Positions 1 through 6,744 are shown, counted from the first letter of the stretch. The stretch is DNA of 39,177 nt from Firmicutes bacterium UBA7523 (GCA_002479415.1 DLMZ01000006.1:56411-95587); one strand, 5' to 3'. Notes: generated from the sequence alone by a model not told the origin. Translations and numbers: made by a program.

Positions 1-1
1 A

Positions 2-139
2 CTAATTCTTCATATTATCCAGTTGTTCATCTAAATCCATAATTTTTGCTAAAATTTCAGCTTTATAGTCCCCCGATGCCAGTACAAACTCACGCAGGAG
101 TTCATCCCTCATCTCACTAAGAGTAATTGATTGTTGCAT
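2..139 (-). CDS. Small protein, possibly Spo0E-like phosphatase
   Basis: A 45-residue acidic, helical protein. The ATG at 139 is preferred because GAGG (147-150) sits 7 nt upstream; another in-frame ATG at 145 is too close to it. Its layout of I-x4-MRDELL near the start and an AEILAKIMDLDEQLD segment near the end recalls the two-helix Spo0E family, which dephosphorylates Spo0A~P. In that family the second helix carries SQxLD; here the serine and glutamine are replaced (IMDLD), although the LD is kept. The family call is therefore tentative and catalytic activity is uncertain. It could be another small helical regulator. It appears monocistronic. Confidence 0.5.
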   Translation of the reverse strand: MQQSITLSEMRDELLREFVLASGDYKAEILAKIMDLDEQLDNMKN

Positions 140-163
140 ATTCATACCTCACTTTCATGTATT

Positions 164-192
164 AATATCTCTCCATTATTCTTCCAATTCAA
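164..192 (-). promoter_or_regulatory. Candidate sigma-A promoter of the 45-residue gene
   Basis: Reading the minus strand, TTGAAT (187-192) and GATATT (164-169) are separated by 17 bp. Each hexamer matches the consensus at 4 of 6 positions, so this is only a candidate. The start site would lie near 157. The rest of 146-385 is AT-rich and shows no gene. Confidence 0.35.
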
Positions 193-232
193 AGTTGATT
201 TATTCATCTGAAAATTCAAGCAATTTCATATA

Positions 233-248
233 TGTGAATAAAATCACA
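233..248. promoter_or_regulatory. Crp/Fnr-type palindrome
   Basis: The site is TGTGA, six bases, TCACA, a perfect palindrome identical to the core Crp/Fnr-family consensus. Its centre is about 83 bp upstream of the start site predicted for the candidate promoter at 164-192. It is the only such site noticed between genes in the window. Confidence 0.4.
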
Positions 249-385
249 ATACCGCTAATTAAAAACAAACTAGGCCATTCTATTTTTTTTTAATGCAATT
301 GCTTAACAGGCCATTTGTTACCCTTGTTACAATATTAACATGCTCCCATTATTTTGTCTATAGCCTTATATAAATTTTTGAAAAA

Positions 386-733
386 TTATCCTGGGTATGA
401 CTGCGCCTCTTTATATGTAACACAAAAAGTGTCCGATGAATAAAGGGCGCTGTGAGGCGCAACAGCAATCTCTTCCGCAGCACAGCTCTTGCCGCTTTCA
501 TTATACCAGCAAATATCAACCGTGCAAACCACTGTGGGACAAGCTTCAAAATTACCGCTTACGCCGTTTAACGACAGAAAAGCGCCGGAGAAGTTTCCAA
601 GTATAAAAGCACCACAATCAGTCTGCTCCGTATCGGAAAGCGTGTCATGATTAATTTCAATAACCGAAGCGGTGCACATTTCTCCCTCACTGTTATGGGC
701 ACAATTTACAGCGCTGCATTTAACAAACGGCAT
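386..733 (-). CDS. Tandem DUF1540 cysteine-motif protein
   Basis: 115 residues. The ATG at 733 has GGGAGGT 7 nt upstream; the in-frame GTG at 742 overlaps that ribosome site. The protein is two DUF1540 units. Cysteines fall at 6, 11, 20, 40 and at 70, 75, 84, 104, so the spacing C-x4-C-x8-C-x19-C is identical in both. The flanking pattern (C-x-V-x-C-x-H/Y-N, then CTAS or CAAE) is typical of the family. DUF1540 proteins are common in endospore formers, have no established function and are often assumed to bind metal. The gene starts about 45 bp downstream of the tRNA-Thr terminator, so a short promoter or read-through must drive it. Confidence 0.85.
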   Translation of the reverse strand: MPFVKCSAVNCAHNSEGEMCTASVIEINHDTLSDTEQTDCGAFILGNFSGAFLSLNGVSGNFEACPTVVCTVDICWYNESGKSCAAEEIAVAPHSALYSSDTFCVTYKEAQSYPG

Positions 734-770
734 TGTTAGCACCTCCCACTAACAGTATTCCCAAAATTTA

Positions 771-811
771 AACGAAAAACCGCAAGAGCTTCAAAGCTAA
801 GCGCTTGCGGT
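771..811 (-). terminator. Intrinsic terminator after tRNA-Thr
   Basis: Arms 800-811 and 779-790 form a stem around CCGCAAG/CTTGCGG with one mismatch. In the minus-strand transcript a T-run (TTTTTCG) follows at once. It lies 14 bp past the tRNA CCA end. Confidence 0.8.
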
Positions 812-824
812 GATAAATGTTTTA

Positions 825-899
825 TGGAGCCGGCGATCCGAGTCGAACGGACAACCTGCGGATTACGATTCCGCTGCTCTGCCATTGAGCCACGCCGGC
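825..899 (-). tRNA. tRNA-Thr, anticodon CGT
   Basis: A 75-nt cloverleaf. The 7-bp acceptor stem is GCCGGCG/CGCCGGC, the D stem GCTC/GAGC, the anticodon stem GCGGA/TCCGC with 7-base loop ATCGTAA, and the T arm has loop TTCGACT. The anticodon is CGT, reading ACG (Thr). The discriminator base is T and CCA is encoded. It has its own promoter and terminator. Confidence 0.95.
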
Positions 900-914
900 A
901 TATAGGCTAAAGCT

Positions 915-943
915 ATTATAGCCGAAATTTAACGACAAAGCAA
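915..943 (-). promoter_or_regulatory. Promoter of tRNA-Thr
   Basis: On the minus strand, TTGCTT (938-943), a 17-bp spacer and a consensus TATAAT (915-920). The predicted start is about 8 nt before the tRNA 5' end. The homocysteine operon ends just upstream at 964 with no terminator visible, so it may also read into the tRNA. Confidence 0.8.
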
Positions 944-963
944 TGCAATAAGAATAGAAAACT

Positions 964-1701
964 TTAAGACAAAAGCTTTATACTGCCCCAAGCGGCCATC
1001 TTATCGCCTTTAATAAGCAAAACACCTTCTACTCTGGAAACCGACTTGGCAAACTCCAAAGCAGCAGGCAAATCAGCGGCACTTTGCACAAAATTACCGG
1101 CGGCGGTAGCTACTGCATCTGCCAAAGGAGTTGATGCGGATATAATAACTGCCGCATCTGCCCTGCCTAGGCTTAATGAAGGGCCCACAGTGCCTGAAGA
1201 TGTGCAAACTCCAAATCCATCTTCCCTGCACGGCATTTCTAAGACTAACCGATTGCTAAAAGGAGAGGCTCCTGCAAACACAGCAATGCGGACAGGCGAC
1301 AGAGTACTTATAAAGATGTCCCCGCCGTTCTCCACAATCACCTGTTTAACACACTGAAGCAAATCCCGCCCCACAAGCTCGGCAAATGTTCCGGCTACGG
1401 CAGCCATTGGACCCACTCCAGCCATATTGCCGGCGCGAATCATTGCCATAGCCACGGATGGAGCCGGCAATTGTGCAATGTACGGCTCAAGTGCGGCATA
1501 AAACTGCGGATTGCGCACGATATAGCTCTCAAGCTCTGTTCGGTAAAGCAGTACTCTTTCCTCAACAAAACCGGCCAACTGAGGCGTATAGCTGCCCTGA
1601 TCCACAGATACATGCAAGTCTGTTTCCTTAATTTTGCATGAAAAGGAGACAAAACCCTCGGGAGTCATGTTGTTTCTGTAGCTGCGCCGGGATGTATCCA
1701 T
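964..1701 (-). CDS. UPF0280 family protein (COG2122), homocysteine biosynthesis accessory
   Basis: 245 residues. The ATG at 1701 has CAGGAG 6 nt upstream, inside the end of the preceding gene. Family motifs include VGPMAAVAGTFAELVG in the middle, then NGGDIF, then a C-terminal half ending in LLIKGDKMAAWG. UPF0280 proteins resemble ApbE flavin transferases in fold. Published work on methanogens (Rauch, Perona and colleagues), as I recall it, links this family to sulfide-dependent homocysteine formation together with COG1900 and a NIL-ferredoxin. Both partners lie directly upstream here, so I infer the same role. The exact reaction is not known. Confidence 0.85.
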   Translation of the reverse strand: MDTSRRSYRNNMTPEGFVSFSCKIKETDLHVSVDQGSYTPQLAGFVEERVLLYRTELESYIVRNPQFYAALEPYIAQLPAPSVAMAMIRAGNMAGVGPMAAVAGTFAELVGRDLLQCVKQVIVENGGDIFISTLSPVRIAVFAGASPFSNRLVLEMPCREDGFGVCTSSGTVGPSLSLGRADAAVIISASTPLADAVATAAGNFVQSAADLPAALEFAKSVSRVEGVLLIKGDKMAAWGSIKLLS

Positions 1702-1702
1702 A

Positions 1703-2122
1703 TTATTCTCCTGACAAATATCGTGCTTCAACCGCTCGAGCCGGACATGCTTTCAAGCAATGTTCGCACACTATGCATTTTTCTCCGTCAAAGCTAACCG
1801 TCATCTCCGGCCGCTTAATCCAAAGCGCACCAGTGGGGCAAATTCCCGTACAGGCTCCGCACTGGGTGCAGTTCTCCTCCACCCAAACAATCTGCTGCGC
1901 TAAAGGTAAAATGGTAACGCCGCGAGACTGAAGAAAATCTATGGCAGCTTCATAATCCTTTTCCTCAGCATAAAGCTCCACTACCAAACGGCCTTCTTTT
2001 CGCGGATTAATATTCGCTTTTAATATATTGGCTACAACATTATATTCCTTCGCCAACGTATACACAAACGGATTCTCAACTGCAGATGCCGGGAAACGCA
2101 AAACTAATTTACGCCTTACCAT
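1703..2122 (-). CDS. NIL domain plus two [4Fe-4S] ferredoxin protein
   Basis: 139 residues. The ATG at 2122 follows AGGAGGG; longer frames to the right would run into the HcyBio gene. Residues 1-78 look like a NIL (ACT-like, small-molecule-binding) domain. Two ferredoxin motifs follow: C85-x2-C88-x2-C91-x3-C95-P and C116-x2-C119-x2-C122-x3-C126-P. It should pass electrons, or help in sulfur reduction, to the HcyBio enzyme encoded just upstream. The stop codon is one base from the next start, showing tight coupling with the UPF0280 gene. Confidence 0.9.
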   Translation of the reverse strand: MVRRKLVLRFPASAVENPFVYTLAKEYNVVANILKANINPRKEGRLVVELYAEEKDYEAAIDFLQSRGVTILPLAQQIVWVEENCTQCGACTGICPTGALWIKRPEMTVSFDGEKCIVCEHCLKACPARAVEARYLSGE

Positions 2123-2132
2123 AGTCACCCTC

Positions 2133-3332
2133 CTATTTACTTGCCTTAAGCGGCTTTGATTTCTTGCCGGAATCGGCGGACGGGAGTGAGGCCACTGGCT
2201 CGGTAAGTGTAAAGTCGCCCGCAATAATCCACTGCTTCAATGTTTCTGCAATTTCCTTAGCCTTTGGATAGCTGGATAAAGGGGCCGTGGGAATCTCCTT
2301 ACCCTGAACTGTAATGCTCCCGGATTTTAACTGAGCATAAGTTACCTCGCCTAAGCTGCCACCTATTCCCTGCGGGTAAGACTCACTGTAATCAACAACC
2401 TGAGCTACAATATCTCCATCCTTTACTGCAGCGTGGCGAAGAACATCAACATCAAGAACCGGTATAGGCAAGCCAACACCCACCTGTAAAGTTACGCCAT
2501 AACCCAAATAGCTCACACCGCGCAGCCATTTTGACTTCATCTTTTTCAAATCCCCAATTAAAGCCAATGTCCCCGCAGGTGTACGCGGCACATCGTTTTC
2601 CCCGCGGGCACCGCAAGGATTATGCTGAGTCCCGTACCAAGACACATATCCTATATCACCGCCCAAAAACAATTTAGTGCCAACACCTACCGTTCTATAC
2701 AAGGGATCATTGAGGAGAGGTGAAAGCTGCCCGGCGCTGCAGTAATTGGCATTGCCCAATCTTGGCTTCAAAATGCCCATATAAGTGTAAATAGTACGAT
2801 CTGATAAATTGACGGCAACATTGTAATTTTGATAGCAGTTTCGCGGATTGAAAAGATATGCTTCATTAATATCTTCAAGCTTAATCCATGCTTCAAGTTT
2901 TTGCCGGGGATAACAGTCTGTTCCGTAAGATGAAGCTTCAAGAAAAACCTGCTTGCCTGCCACTAAATCTTCAATTACATGGGCACCACCGTAATTAAAC
3001 GAGCCTGGATAATTTTGATTGGCAGGATCTGTATCTGGTATTTCCGTGGCACCTAAAAATACGTCAACAGCTGCTATACCTCCGTAAGCATTTACACCAT
3101 TTAAATATACTTTTGACATCCTCATCCTCGGAGTGGGATGTCCTAAGTTTAAGAACGCACCTGAGGAGCACATGGGACCAAACGTTCCCGTAGTCACTAC
3201 ATCTACACGGCGAGCCGTTTCCTCCGCACCGTACTCTTCCACTAGGGAAATTACCTCTTCTGCGGTAACAACAACGGCTTCCCCTTTTTGAATTTTCTCG
3301 TTAATGTCTGTAATGCTTCTAATTTGAGCCAT
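2133..3332 (-). CDS. Homocysteine biosynthesis protein (DUF39/HcyBio, COG1900)
   Basis: 399 residues. The ATG at 3332 follows GGAGGGGGACTA. The family makes homocysteine from aspartate semialdehyde and sulfide in anaerobes that lack acetylated-homoserine routes. Recognisable segments are TTGTFGPMCSSGAF, LGGDIGYVSWYGTQHNPCG and VGLPIPVLD. Cysteines fall at 55, 140, 166, 198 and 240; C55 and C140 are in the best conserved surroundings and are candidates for persulfide chemistry, by inference. No C-terminal CBS domains are present. It is first gene of a three-gene operon under a SAM-I riboswitch, which independently supports a role in methionine supply. Confidence 0.92.
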   Translation of the reverse strand: MAQIRSITDINEKIQKGEAVVVTAEEVISLVEEYGAEETARRVDVVTTGTFGPMCSSGAFLNLGHPTPRMRMSKVYLNGVNAYGGIAAVDVFLGATEIPDTDPANQNYPGSFNYGGAHVIEDLVAGKQVFLEASSYGTDCYPRQKLEAWIKLEDINEAYLFNPRNCYQNYNVAVNLSDRTIYTYMGILKPRLGNANYCSAGQLSPLLNDPLYRTVGVGTKLFLGGDIGYVSWYGTQHNPCGARGENDVPRTPAGTLALIGDLKKMKSKWLRGVSYLGYGVTLQVGVGLPIPVLDVDVLRHAAVKDGDIVAQVVDYSESYPQGIGGSLGEVTYAQLKSGSITVQGKEIPTAPLSSYPKAKEIAETLKQWIIAGDFTLTEPVASLPSADSGKKSKPLKASK

Positions 3333-3354
3333 TAGTCCCCCTCCTTTAGCTGAA

Positions 3355-3383
3355 AACAAAAAACTCTTCCCAGGCAGGAAGAG
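3355..3383 (-). terminator. Riboswitch expression-platform terminator
   Basis: Arms CTCTTCC (3377-3383) and GGAAGAG (3364-3370) enclose a short loop, followed by TTTTTTG in the minus transcript. The 5' arm can alternatively pair with GGAAGA at the 3' side of the aptamer, giving an antiterminator. It ends 23 bp before the HcyBio start codon. Confidence 0.85.
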
Positions 3384-3402
3384 GAATCGCGTTTTTCCAC
3401 GA

Positions 3403-3500
3403 CTCTCATCTTCCAGAACTTCTCTGCTGGAGTTAGCACCGTAACATAGTCCGGTTGCCGGGTTTCATTGGGCCAGTCCCTCCACCTCTCTGGATAAGAG
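3403..3500 (-). promoter_or_regulatory. SAM-I (S-box) riboswitch aptamer
   Basis: Read on the minus strand, P1 is formed by CTCTTATC (3500 side) and GATGAGAG (3403-3410). Between them are the S-box signatures AGAG-GTGGAGGGACTGGCCC, ATGAAACCCGGCAACC and GGTGCTAA-TCC. All conserved blocks occur in the right order and spacing. High SAM should stabilise P1, release the terminator and switch the homocysteine operon off. Confidence 0.96.
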
Positions 3501-3519
3501 CATTTATTTAATTTAGTTT

Positions 3520-3548
3520 ATCCTACACCGCAACCGACAAATTGTCAA
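3520..3548 (-). promoter_or_regulatory. Promoter of the homocysteine operon
   Basis: On the minus strand, consensus TTGACA (3543-3548), 17-bp spacer and TAGGAT (3520-3525). The start would be about 13 nt before the riboswitch P1 stem. Confidence 0.85.
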
Positions 3549-3577
3549 GTACAACTAGAGAAAGTCCCAAGCTGCAT

Positions 3578-4804
3578 TTAAGCTGATTTAGTTTTGTTGA
3601 AGGCTGCAAGTTCTTTGTGCATAATTTCACCAAGAATAGCTATGCCGCGGCGGATTTTGTCAGGGCAAGCTTCGGAAAAGGCAAAGCGCGCAGTATTCTT
3701 GCCGTTGCCGTTCACAAAGAAGCCGGCACCATCAACAAACGCAACCCGGCGCTCAATAGCTTTGTAAAGAAGGTCGCGGGCATTCATCCCTTCGGGCAAC
3801 GTAACCCAGATGAAGAAGCCACCCTCGGGACGGGTCCATGTAACACCTTCAGGAAAATGCTTATCCATGCAAGACAGCATCAAATCACATTTCTCTTTAT
3901 AACGGGCAGTCAATGAGCTTACATGGGTATCGATATAGCCGCTGCTGGCAAAACGATAAGCCATGCGCTGACCTAAAGAGTTAGAGCAAAGATCTGTTGC
4001 TTGCTTAGCACAAGCTAGCTTTTGTATAACTCCTTCGTTAGCAACTATCCAGCCCACTCGAATTCCGGGAATAAATGTTTTAGAAAAGGACCCTAGATAA
4101 ATTACTCTATCTTCCGTATCCATGGATTTCATGCTTTGTATTGGTTCACCCTCGAAGCGTATCTCCCCGTAAGGATTATCTTCAAGGATGATAAAGTTGT
4201 ATTCTTTAGCCAGTTGCAGCATTTGCTGACGACGTTCCAACGACATGCTTATTCCAGTAGGATTTTGAAAGTTAGGAACAAGATATGCGAACTTGGGGGA
4301 ACGCCCTTCCATTTTGAGCTTGCGTAATTTTAAAGCCAAAATATCTACTTGAATGCCGTCTTTGTCCATTGGTATAGGCATACGGTCACCCTGATAGTTA
4401 TAGATAGCTCCCAAACCGCCCACATAGCCCGGTTCCTCAACAATAACTGCATCCCCTGGATTTAAAAACAACTTGCTTAACAAATCCATTCCTTGCTGAG
4501 AACCGTTGGTAATAATAATATTATCCTCTGTGGATGGAATACCTTCCACAGTCATTTTATGAGCTAAGTACTTTCTCAAATCCAGATTTCCTTCTGTGGG
4601 ACCATACTGTAAAGCATATTTCCCTTCTTCATCAATCAACCCTGTTATCACTTCACTTACCTTCTCCATGGGAAAAAACTCCGCGCTTGGAAAACCACCG
4701 GCAAAAGACATTACATCCGGCTCCTCAGTAAGCTTAAAGAACTCGCGTATTTCCGATGTTTTCATGCACTTGGCACGATCTGCATACAGCCCCTCAAAAT
4801 TCAC
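3578..4804 (-). CDS. PLP-dependent class I/II aminotransferase (LysN/MocR-like fold)
   Basis: 408 residues. The GTG at 4804 has GGAGG 8 nt upstream; an in-frame GTG at 4813 overlaps it. Fold type I features are visible: an N-terminal FAGGFPSAEFFP segment, TNGSQQGMDLLSKLF, YLVPNFQNPTG and EDNPYGE, the lysine motif SFSKTFIPGIR, and a C-terminal arginine region ARFAFSEA. This subgroup includes 2-aminoadipate, aromatic and alanine-linked transaminases, and the sequence alone does not settle the substrate. The T-box leader points to amino acid metabolism, with alanine the best specifier reading. It is monocistronic and may read into the region of the homocysteine promoter. Confidence 0.88.
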   Translation of the reverse strand: MNFEGLYADRAKCMKTSEIREFFKLTEEPDVMSFAGGFPSAEFFPMEKVSEVITGLIDEEGKYALQYGPTEGNLDLRKYLAHKMTVEGIPSTEDNIIITNGSQQGMDLLSKLFLNPGDAVIVEEPGYVGGLGAIYNYQGDRMPIPMDKDGIQVDILALKLRKLKMEGRSPKFAYLVPNFQNPTGISMSLERRQQMLQLAKEYNFIILEDNPYGEIRFEGEPIQSMKSMDTEDRVIYLGSFSKTFIPGIRVGWIVANEGVIQKLACAKQATDLCSNSLGQRMAYRFASSGYIDTHVSSLTARYKEKCDLMLSCMDKHFPEGVTWTRPEGGFFIWVTLPEGMNARDLLYKAIERRVAFVDGAGFFVNGNGKNTARFAFSEACPDKIRRGIAILGEIMHKELAAFNKTKSA

Positions 4805-4856
4805 TCTGTGCACCTCCGTAAGCTAATAAAGATAAAAATAATTTAATAAGTACACT

Positions 4857-5092
4857 AAAAAACCCATCTCTGTAAAGGCAGAGACGGGAGACATACCCGT
4901 GGTACCACTCTGATTACCGGATAATACTCCGGTCGCTCAAGCACACGCTTTCTGTATAACGGCAGTGCCGGCTCCGCTTACTAAATTCAGCGGGCAACTC
5001 CGGGGCGGCTCACCTTTCGCACATCCGAGGAATCTCTCAACAATCAATTCCATCTCTGTCGGTTGCTACAGACTTCTTCCCCATCTTCGCTT
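4857..5092 (-). promoter_or_regulatory. T-box leader, probable alanine specifier
   Basis: The T-box sequence AGAGTGGTACCACGGG is followed by a terminator (arms 4879-4888 and 4863-4872, then a T-run). Stem I begins with GATGGGGAAGAAG; GGGG (5079-5082) pairs with CCCC (5002-5005). Just before that 3' strand is GCC followed by a purine, at 5007-5009, which is where the specifier should lie. The UGGU bulge would pair with ACCA, needing discriminator A, which fits tRNA-Ala. The class is certain; the specifier is inferred by hand folding. Confidence 0.9.
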
Positions 5093-5099
5093 TGTTATT

Positions 5100-5128
5100 A
5101 TCATATGTTTTTAAAACAGTTTTTGCAA
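5100..5128 (-). promoter_or_regulatory. Proximal promoter of the T-box transcript
   Basis: TTGCAA (5123-5128), 17-bp spacer, TATGAT (5100-5105) on the minus strand. It would start transcription just before stem I, the usual arrangement. Confidence 0.7.
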
Positions 5129-5150
5129 TAAAAAATCTAACTTATTTTTG

Positions 5151-5179
5151 AGTATATCAAAGCTAACAGCAGAAATCAA
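5151..5179 (-). promoter_or_regulatory. Distal tandem promoter upstream of the T-box
   Basis: TTGATT (5174-5179), 17-bp spacer, TATACT (5151-5156) on the minus strand, 51 bp upstream of the proximal promoter and just past the stop of the nuclease-fusion gene. Confidence 0.6.
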
Positions 5180-5197
5180 GTATTATTTGAATAATTT

Positions 5198-5932
5198 TTA
5201 TCCACTGCTAACACCGGCAAATATTGCTTCGCAGTCGATGGACAAGCCTTCAAAAGTAATTGATTCTACAAACTGGCCTGCTAAATAAACACGGTATTCC
5301 TTTATGTCCCTTTCTGCAAAACAATAAATATAGATCTCCTTACGCATGGGATTAACAATCCAGTATTCTTCTATGCCGGCATGAAGATACAAGTTAAGCT
5401 TTTTAAGCATATCTCTTTTTTGCGTTGATCTGGACAAAACTTCAACTACAAGAGTAGGAACTCCGGTATATCTGCCTTCTTTATCGATATTTTCCCTGTC
5501 ACAGATGACAATAATATCCGGCTGCACAACATTCCGATTATCGCCAATCGTTATCGTCACGTCAAAAGGAGCAGTAAGCGGACGACATTTTCTCCCTTTA
5601 AAATAATTGCTCAATACATTTAAAACTTCAACAACAATGCACTGATGGTCGTAAGAGGGCGATGTTAGCATGTAAACTTCTCCGTCTATAAATTCATAGC
5701 GGTTTTCGCTTGACCTGGATAGCTGCATGAAATCCTCATACGTAATCCTATCGAAATTTTCGCCATAATTTTCTGCTTTTTCAGCTATTACCGAGTCACA
5801 CTTTCCTCTATCCTCATAGTGCTTAATGACTGCCGCTTTCTTGCCGTTCTTTGTTATTATTATTTCTTCAAACTGTGACAGTTTCAAATACCTGCCAAAA
5901 TTGTTCTGAGCTTCGGTCGATGATATTTCCAC
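5198..5932 (-). CDS. Phd/YefM-like domain fused to Uma2-family (DUF820) nuclease
   Basis: 244 residues; GTG start at 5932 behind GGGGAG. Residues 1-40 resemble a Phd/YefM antitoxin N-terminus (ISSTEAQNNFGRYL, then ITKNGKKAAVI). Residues 65-244 are a Uma2-type PD-(D/E)XK domain: YEFIDGEVY at 79-87, QPDIIVICD with D139, VVEVLSRST with E164, K177/K178, and EEYWIVNP at 188-195. The catalytic acids look intact. Family knowledge suggests nuclease fold and, for Phd-like domains, DNA-binding autorepression. No separate toxin gene is next to it. Its promoter is a perfect consensus with palindromic operator copies, matching a self-repressing gene. The biological target is unknown. Confidence 0.8.
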   Translation of the reverse strand: MEISSTEAQNNFGRYLKLSQFEEIIITKNGKKAAVIKHYEDRGKCDSVIAEKAENYGENFDRITYEDFMQLSRSSENRYEFIDGEVYMLTSPSYDHQCIVVEVLNVLSNYFKGRKCRPLTAPFDVTITIGDNRNVVQPDIIVICDRENIDKEGRYTGVPTLVVEVLSRSTQKRDMLKKLNLYLHAGIEEYWIVNPMRKEIYIYCFAERDIKEYRVYLAGQFVESITFEGLSIDCEAIFAGVSSG

Positions 5933-5958
5933 GAAATTTCACTCCCCACCACTGCCTA

Positions 5959-5987
5959 TATTAGCTAATAATATATATTAGCTAATA
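5959..5987. promoter_or_regulatory. Two-copy palindromic operator
   Basis: The 12-bp perfect palindrome TATTAGCTAATA occurs twice, at 5959-5970 and 5976-5987, with centres 17 bp apart. Together they span the predicted start site of the nuclease-fusion gene, directly downstream of its -10 box. This is the placement expected of an autorepressor site. Confidence 0.75.
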
Positions 5988-5989
5988 TC

Positions 5990-6018
5990 ATTATATTGAT
6001 TATTTTAAACGATGTCAA
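5990..6018 (-). promoter_or_regulatory. Perfect-consensus promoter of the nuclease-fusion gene
   Basis: On the minus strand, TTGACA (6013-6018), exactly 17 bp, TATAAT (5990-5995). Both hexamers are 6 of 6. Such a strong promoter beside an operator suggests tight repression in normal conditions. Confidence 0.88.
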
Positions 6019-6036
6019 TCAGTAGAAACTGCGCAT

Positions 6037-6070
6037 AAAAAAAGACGCTTAACATGAAGCGTCTTTTTTA
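6037..6070. terminator. Bidirectional intrinsic terminator
   Basis: Stem AAGACGCTT/AAGCGTCTT with a 6-base loop, flanked by an A-run on one side and a T-run on the other, so it can work on both strands. It separates the iorB end from the nuclease-fusion promoter. Confidence 0.85.
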
Positions 6071-6073
6071 TCT

Positions 6074-6152
6074 AACGGGATGGTTCTCTTGTGTCTAAGC
6101 TCTTTACTCGGACCATCATAATTTCTAATGTTACCAATAGAACCGTCCCGTT
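6074..6152. repeat. 79-bp inverted-repeat element, REP/MITE-like
   Basis: The ends AACGGGATGGTTCT (6074-6087) and AGAACCGTCCCGTT (6139-6152) are inverted repeats with one mismatch in 14, enclosing 51 bp without a gene. GGGACGGTTCT-type termini resemble short repeats I have seen scattered in clostridial genomes beside IS200/REP-associated Y1 transposases. Only one copy lies in this window and no transposase is present. Confidence 0.5.
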
Positions 6153-6156
6153 GGTT

Positions 6157-6744
6157 TTAGAGGCTGTAGCCTGCTTTGAAGGCCGCTTTGTTTTGTTCGA
6201 GAAAACGGGGGGGGACTGTTGCGTCTAGAGCCGCCATATAGCTCTCTAGGGGGAAGGGGAGGCTGTTAGCCAAAACACCGCACAGGACCACATTAGCAGC
6301 TCGTGGCTGGCCGCAGGCTGTAGCTATTTCCAAGGCGTTAACTGCATGAATTGTACCCGTTGAGCTGTTTGAAATCGCGCTTAACCCCTCCAAAATTTTC
6401 GAGGGATATTGCTGAGCGCCTAGTATGACAGGAACAGGTTTAATCTCCTGAGTGTTAACGACCATGGTCCCCCCGGGACGAAGGAAAGGCAGCCAGCGCC
6501 ACGCCTCCAGCTTCTCGGAAGCCATAATGTAGTCGGCCTGCCCGGCCTCAATCAGCGGAGAACTAACATAGGAACCAAAGCGCATGTGGGTAAGCACACT
6601 TCCTCCGCGCTGTGCCATGCCGTGAATTTCAGAAATTTTTAAATCATGGCCGTGCTCTAAAATTACATGGGCAAGAATCTTGCTTGCCAGGATTATTCCC
6701 TGGCCGCCAACTCCTCCCATTAAAATACTGGTTACTTTAGGCAT
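6157..6744 (-). CDS. iorB: Indolepyruvate ferredoxin oxidoreductase, beta subunit
   Basis: 195 residues from the ATG at 6744 (AGGTGG 5 nt upstream); an in-frame GTG at 6753 is possible. It is a pyruvate/ketoisovalerate oxidoreductase gamma-type domain, with the signature MGGVGGQGIILASKILA near the N-terminus and EIHGMAQRGGSVLTHMRFG. With IorA it oxidatively decarboxylates aryl 2-oxoacids (indolepyruvate, phenylpyruvate, hydroxyphenylpyruvate) to aryl-acetyl-CoA and reduces ferredoxin. The start overlaps the end of iorA by 8 nt, typical translational coupling of the two subunits. Last gene of its operon. Confidence 0.95.
   Translation of the reverse strand: MPKVTSILMGGVGGQGIILASKILAHVILEHGHDLKISEIHGMAQRGGSVLTHMRFGSYVSSPLIEAGQADYIMASEKLEAWRWLPFLRPGGTMVVNTQEIKPVPVILGAQQYPSKILEGLSAISNSSTGTIHAVNALEIATACGQPRAANVVLCGVLANSLPFPLESYMAALDATVPPRFLEQNKAAFKAGYSL

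Noticed and set aside
3541..3577. Terminator after the aminotransferase gene
   Set aside because: Only a 4-bp AGCT pairing is visible with no T-run; the space is taken by the homocysteine promoter.
5002..5012. Other T-box specifier readings (AGC, CCG, GAG)
   Set aside because: They are not followed by a purine before the 3' helix, and serine would need another discriminator base than the UGGU bulge allows.
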